From PoT sp049331405 (GTDB lineage: Bacteria > Planctomycetota > Planctomycetia > Isosphaerales > Isosphaeraceae): DNA of 64,000 bases. Below the pieces are notes generated by a model. The model ran no database searches. It saw nothing but the letters and a program-made list of their open reading frames with translations, and was not told the origin of the DNA. The translations under genes were made by a program, and so were the position numbers. The DNA lies in the NCBI RefSeq assembly GCF_049331405.1, contig NZ_CP186274.1, positions 7,812,001 to 7,876,000 on the forward strand, in the 5' to 3' direction. Positions 61,075 through 64,000 of this stretch are shown piece by piece; the first letter of the stretch is position 1; every line of letters starts with the position of its first letter.

Positions 61075-61428
61075 GTGTTCAACAATCTAGGCAACCTCGC
61101 GGAACTGATGAAGAACGCCGGCCGGCTCCGCGAGAGCGTGGAGAAGGCGACGGAGTCGCTGGGTCAGGTCCAGGTCGAGGGGACATCGGGGGGCGGTGCC
61201 GTCACCGCGCGAGCCAACGGACGCCTCGAACTCCTCTCCGTCCGCATCGACCCCAAGCTCCTCTCGGACGGCGATCCCGACTTGCTCGAGGACCTCATCA
61301 CCGAGGCCGTGAACCAGGCGCTGACGAAGGCGCGTGAGGCGGCGGCGAAGTCCATTTCGTCCATGGCCGGCGGCCTCCCCATCCCCGGGCTCACGGGACT
61401 CTTCGGGCAAGGTGGCGGGGGGGCCTGA
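61075..61428 (+). CDS. YbaB/EbfC nucleoid-associated protein
   Basis: 117 residues, normal length. The family start FNNLGNLAELMKNAGRLRE and the VQVEGTSGGGAVTARANGRLELLSVRIDP core are present. It dimerises and binds DNA. The gene lies between dnaX and recR, as in most bacteria, and stops three bases before the recR start. Start: GTG 61075 with AGAAGG ten bases ahead; a TTG at 61054 is in frame but lacks a ribosome site. The Gly-rich tail (GLFGQGGGGA) is longer than in E. coli. Confidence 0.93.
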   Translation: MFNNLGNLAELMKNAGRLRESVEKATESLGQVQVEGTSGGGAVTARANGRLELLSVRIDPKLLSDGDPDLLEDLITEAVNQALTKAREAAAKSISSMAGGLPIPGLTGLFGQGGGGA

Positions 61429-61431
61429 GCC

Positions 61432-62037
61432 ATGTCCGGTTACTCGTCCGCCGTCGACCGATTGATCTCGGCGCTCGGCCGGTTGCCCGGCATCGGCGCC
61501 AAGTCCGCGGAACGACTTGCTCATCATTTGCTCAAATGTTCCAATGAAGAGGCCCTGGCGCTTGCGGAGGCGATCCGCGACGTCAAGGATCGGGTGCGTC
61601 ACTGCGAGACGTGCTACCACCTCACGGAGTCGGAACAGCCCCAGTGCGCGATCTGCAGGGACTCGAGGCGTGACGCAGGGCTGGTCTGCGTAGTCGAGCA
61701 GCCGCGCGACTTGCTCGCCCTTGAGAAGGCTGGTACCTACCAAGGGGTTTACCACGTCTTACTGGGAAGGCTTGCGCCTCTTCAGGGCATGGGGCCGGAG
61801 CAACTGACTGTCGAAGCTCTCGAGGATCGGGTCCGTTCGGGCACCGTTCGGGAAATCATCATGGCCACGAACCCGAATCTCGAAGGGGATGGTACCGCGC
61901 TTCTTGTCGCGAACCGACTGGCCGACACCGGCGTAAAAATCACGAGATTGGCTCGCGGACTGGCGTCGGGAAGCGTACTCGAGTTTGCGAATAAAGAGAT
62001 GCTGGCCGATGCGATCAGCGGGCGTCAGCCATTCTAA
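61432..62037 (+). CDS. recR: Recombination protein RecR
   Basis: 201 residues. An N-terminal helix-hairpin-helix (LGRLPGIGAKSAERLAHH) is followed by a Cys4 zinc finger (CETCYHL...CAIC) and a Toprim domain (LVCVVEQPRDLLALEKAGTYQGVYHVL), ending in the LEFANKEMLADAISGRQPF tail. RecR with RecF/RecO loads RecA at gaps. It follows ybaB with a 3-base gap, so the dnaX-ybaB-recR set is one operon. Confidence 0.97.
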   Translation: MSGYSSAVDRLISALGRLPGIGAKSAERLAHHLLKCSNEEALALAEAIRDVKDRVRHCETCYHLTESEQPQCAICRDSRRDAGLVCVVEQPRDLLALEKAGTYQGVYHVLLGRLAPLQGMGPEQLTVEALEDRVRSGTVREIIMATNPNLEGDGTALLVANRLADTGVKITRLARGLASGSVLEFANKEMLADAISGRQPF

Positions 62038-62079
62038 ATTCTGGCGATTTGGAGGGAGGGGACTCGAAGTCCGCACGGC

Positions 62080-62096
62080 TTGGCACTATAATTGCT
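62080..62096 (+). promoter_or_regulatory. Sigma-54 (-24/-12) promoter ahead of rpoN, overlapping a TATAAT
   Basis: TTGGCAC, five bases, TTGCT: GG at 62082-62083 and GC at 62094-62095, exactly the 12-base separation required, matching the TGGCAC-N5-TTGC consensus in every position. Its spacer also contains TATAAT (62087-62092), so a sigma-70-type -10 overlaps the same site. A start site near 62107 would give a leader of about 160 bases before rpoN. Confidence 0.6.
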
Positions 62097-62269
62097 TTGA
62101 AAGGGGGCGAATTCATACCGACGTTGCTTTTCCTCACCGAAAATCTGCTTCGACCGTGAGGTGACCGTTGACGGGGCCGAAGTGAGTTAGCCGATTTGGG
62201 CGACCATTTCCGGTCGCCGACGAGTCCGTAGAAACAATCCTTTCCATCTCCCACGGCGGAATATAGGAC

Positions 62270-63694
62270 ATGCGTCTCGATACCTCTCAGCAAATGCGGA
62301 CCGATATGCGCCTCCGCATGGCGCCTCGCATGATCCAGTCGATGGAGATATTGCAACTCCCCCTTATGGCGTTGCAGGAACGGATTGATCAGGAACTGAG
62401 CGAGAACCCCGTCCTCATCGACCTCCGCGAGGCCCCTGCCCCCGAGGCCGATGGCGAGAGCTCCTCCTCAACCTCGAGCGAAGAGACGCCGACGGGTGAA
62501 GACTATTCGTCCGAGGAATGGAACGACTCCTACGGCGAGACCCATCGCCTCAGCCGCGCGGCCCTGAGCGAAGAGGCGGATCGCAAGCACGACGCAATGC
62601 AGAACATGGCGTCGCGGCCTCGCTCGCTGCACGACGACCTCTCCGACCAGCTCGGCTTCCTCGATAGCGAGTCGGCTGTCCGGTCGCTCGCCGAGTACAT
62701 CATCTACAACCTCGATGAGAACGGGTTCCTGAATCACGACCTGAGCGACGTCGTCCGCGATTTTGGGGGTAACGTCACCCTGAGTCAGGCCGAAGAAGCC
62801 CTCTCGATGGTCCAACGGCTCGACCCACCCGGGGTCGGGGCCCGCAATCTTCGCGAATGCTTGCTACTGCAGCTCACGCCCGACGTCCCTTATCGCGACA
62901 TCCTGCACGTCCTGATCTCAAATCACCTCGACGACCTGCAGCAGAACCGGCTTCCCGCGATCGAGAAGAAGACGGGCATCCCCATCGACCAGATCAAGGA
63001 AGCGATTGAGCACCTCCGACGCCTCAACCCACGGCCCGGAGCTCGGTTCACCCCCGAAAACGCCCAGTTCGTCGTACCCGACCTGATCGTCGAAGCCAAT
63101 GAGCATGGCGAATACGAGGTCCGGCTCGTCGACGACCACACGCCGCAACTTTCGATTTCTCGCTATTATCAGAAGCAACTCAAGAACAAATCGACGGACG
63201 CGGCAGCCCGCGAGTTCATCCAGAAGCGTATCCAGTCGGCTCGCTGGTTGATCGAATCCATTGAGCAGAGACGCAACACGTTGCTCAAGGTGGCCCGGGC
63301 CATCATCGAACACCAGAAGGACTTCCTGGATAAAGGGCCCGAGTTCATCGAGCCCCTAAAGATGCAGCAGATCGCCGACCGCGTCCACGTCCACGTGACG
63401 ACGGTCAGCCGAGCTGTCGACGACAAGTGGGTCGAGACGCCTCGCGGAATCTTCCCTCTCAAGCGATTCTTCGGAGGCGGGACAACGACCGCCGACGGCG
63501 AAGAAGTCGCCTGGGACACGATCAAGCAGAAGCTCCTCGAGATCATCGCCAAGGAAGACAAGCAGAATCCGCTCTCTGACGAGGAAATCGTCGAAGAACT
63601 GAGCCGCCATGGCTTCCCCGTCGCTCGACGTACTGTGACCAAGTATCGCAGGACTCTCCGCATCGCTTCGAGCCGTCAACGAAAGCAGTTCTGA
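62270..63694 (+). CDS. rpoN: RNA polymerase sigma-54 factor
   Basis: 474 residues. Region I is Gln/Met/Leu-rich (MRLRMAPRMIQSMEILQLPLMALQER), region II is acidic (residues about 50-100), the core-binding region follows, then the helix-turn-helix (MQQIADRVHVHVTTVSRAV) and the RpoN box ARRTVTKYRRTLRI at the C-terminus. It directs RNA polymerase to -24/-12 promoters and needs an AAA+ activator. None is in this window. A promoter of its own type lies upstream (62080-62096). A perfect 22-bp hairpin follows 32 bases after the stop. No rpoN modulation partner genes (hpf, ptsN) follow. Confidence 0.96.
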   Translation: MRLDTSQQMRTDMRLRMAPRMIQSMEILQLPLMALQERIDQELSENPVLIDLREAPAPEADGESSSSTSSEETPTGEDYSSEEWNDSYGETHRLSRAALSEEADRKHDAMQNMASRPRSLHDDLSDQLGFLDSESAVRSLAEYIIYNLDENGFLNHDLSDVVRDFGGNVTLSQAEEALSMVQRLDPPGVGARNLRECLLLQLTPDVPYRDILHVLISNHLDDLQQNRLPAIEKKTGIPIDQIKEAIEHLRRLNPRPGARFTPENAQFVVPDLIVEANEHGEYEVRLVDDHTPQLSISRYYQKQLKNKSTDAAAREFIQKRIQSARWLIESIEQRRNTLLKVARAIIEHQKDFLDKGPEFIEPLKMQQIADRVHVHVTTVSRAVDDKWVETPRGIFPLKRFFGGGTTTADGEEVAWDTIKQKLLEIIAKEDKQNPLSDEEIVEELSRHGFPVARRTVTKYRRTLRIASSRQRKQF

Positions 63695-63726
63695 CTCACG
63701 GACGAGGGCGGCAAGCCGGCAACGCC

Positions 63727-63772
63727 ACGGCCGTCAGGACGATCGCGATTTCGCGATCGTCCTGACGGCCGT
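63727..63772 (+). terminator. Perfect 22-bp hairpin after rpoN
   Basis: Left arm 63727-63748 and right arm 63751-63772, TT loop, no mismatch. The right side is followed by TCACTTTGAATC, so there is no strong U-tract. It ends the rpoN transcript. Confidence 0.8.
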
Positions 63773-63851
63773 TCACTTTGAATCGCATGCCAATAAGTTA
63801 TAACTTGAGCGCCGGTCTTAAATCGACTCTCTCGCCTCGAAACGAAAGAAA

Positions 63852-63883
63852 CGGGCCTGCCCCCCGTTCGAGGGGCAGGCCCG
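63852..63883 (-). terminator. Hairpin downstream of the partial DUF1501 gene
   Basis: 12-bp stem CGGGCCTGCCCC/GGGGCAGGCCCG with an 8-base loop, 27 bases beyond the stop of the minus-strand gene at 63910. On the minus strand it is followed by TTTCTTTCG, a weak T-rich tail. Confidence 0.7.
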
Positions 63884-63909
63884 AAGTTAGTACGTGAGTC
63901 GAGCCTGCA

Positions 63910-64000
63910 TCAGGCGAGGATGCCCTGAATCACCTTGCCATGCACGTCGGTCAGGCGGAAGTCGCGCCCCGCGTGACGGTAGGTGAAAGTCTCGTGATCG
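63910..64000 (-). CDS. DUF1501 family protein, C-terminal fragment (5' end off the window)
   Basis: The last 29 residues are readable, ending in a stop at 63912-63910. The sequence DHETFTYRHAGRDF followed by RLTDVHGKV matches the usual end of DUF1501 proteins (YRxxGRDxRLTDVxGxVV). It is the second DUF1501 protein in the window; the first is at 31348. The rest lies to the right of the window. Confidence 0.75.
   Translation of the reverse strand, partial: DHETFTYRHAGRDFRLTDVHGKVIQGILA

Noticed and set aside
1..64000. CRISPR array, prophage or toxin-antitoxin locus
   Set aside because: No regularly spaced repeats, integrase, phage structural genes or paired small overlapping genes were found.

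Overview
The window is GC-rich chromosomal DNA from a planctomycete, most likely of the Isosphaeraceae type (Singulisphaera, Paludisphaera and relatives). That placement is inferred from gene families: DUF1501 and DUF1549/DUF1553 proteins, a sulfatase, a TIGR03067-like protein, a PEP-CTERM protein, large secreted proteins with an N-terminal LE-x-R motif, a serine/threonine kinase with a membrane domain, and many BON and WD40/YVTN proteins. There is no rRNA gene, CRISPR array or prophage. One tRNA gene (His) and one SRP RNA gene are present.

Layout. 1-3124 (minus): a Ser/Thr kinase running off the left edge, a zinc-ribbon membrane protein and a small membrane protein. 3880-16309: STAS antagonist, a secreted LE-x-R-motif protein, convergent fabH, a small unknown, holA, a beta-propeller/di-heme cytochrome c protein, a mini BON protein, a secreted transglutaminase, a multi-BON secreted protein and a nucleosidase. 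A 145-bp MITE-like element with 19-bp inverted repeats and a 5-bp target duplication follows at 16328-16472. 16489-20616 (minus): sulfatase and a secreted PHP-like protein. 21192-22496: MFS transporter. 22981-30288: a three-gene transglutaminase/DUF2126, circularly permuted ATP-grasp/alpha-E and transglutaminase cassette, a predicted but biochemically obscure peptide-ligation system. 30323-34426 (minus): WD40, DUF1501 and DUF1549/1553 genes. 34747: inositol monophosphatase family.

35950-38191 is a degraded IS1595-family element split by a younger IS3-family copy (36629-37870). tRNA-His with its own promoter follows, then a Gfo/Idh/MocA oxidoreductase, a protein whose last 80 residues are almost all Asp/Glu, a TPR protein, purine nucleoside phosphorylase, ileS, and a surface-glycan pair (WecA/TagO-like transferase and O-antigen-ligase-like protein). 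Next are a TIGR03067-like lipocalin-sized protein, a 1,523-residue sedolisin with eight PKD-like repeats (minus), a PEP-CTERM protein (minus) and a two-module M16 peptidase (minus).

58990-63694 is the informational block: SRP RNA, dnaX, ybaB, recR and then rpoN. dnaX carries an A10 tract at codons 418-421, after which both alternative frames stop within a few codons. This is the arrangement that makes tau and gamma by slippage in Thermus. rpoN is preceded by a perfect -24/-12 (sigma-54) promoter match with a TATAAT nested in its spacer, which suggests autoregulation. The window closes with the C-terminus of a second DUF1501 protein on the minus strand.

Several convergent gene pairs are separated by long perfect hairpins, most without a U-tract. 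Where a gene start is not the longest possible one, the ribosome binding site or family alignment that decided it is given in the entry.
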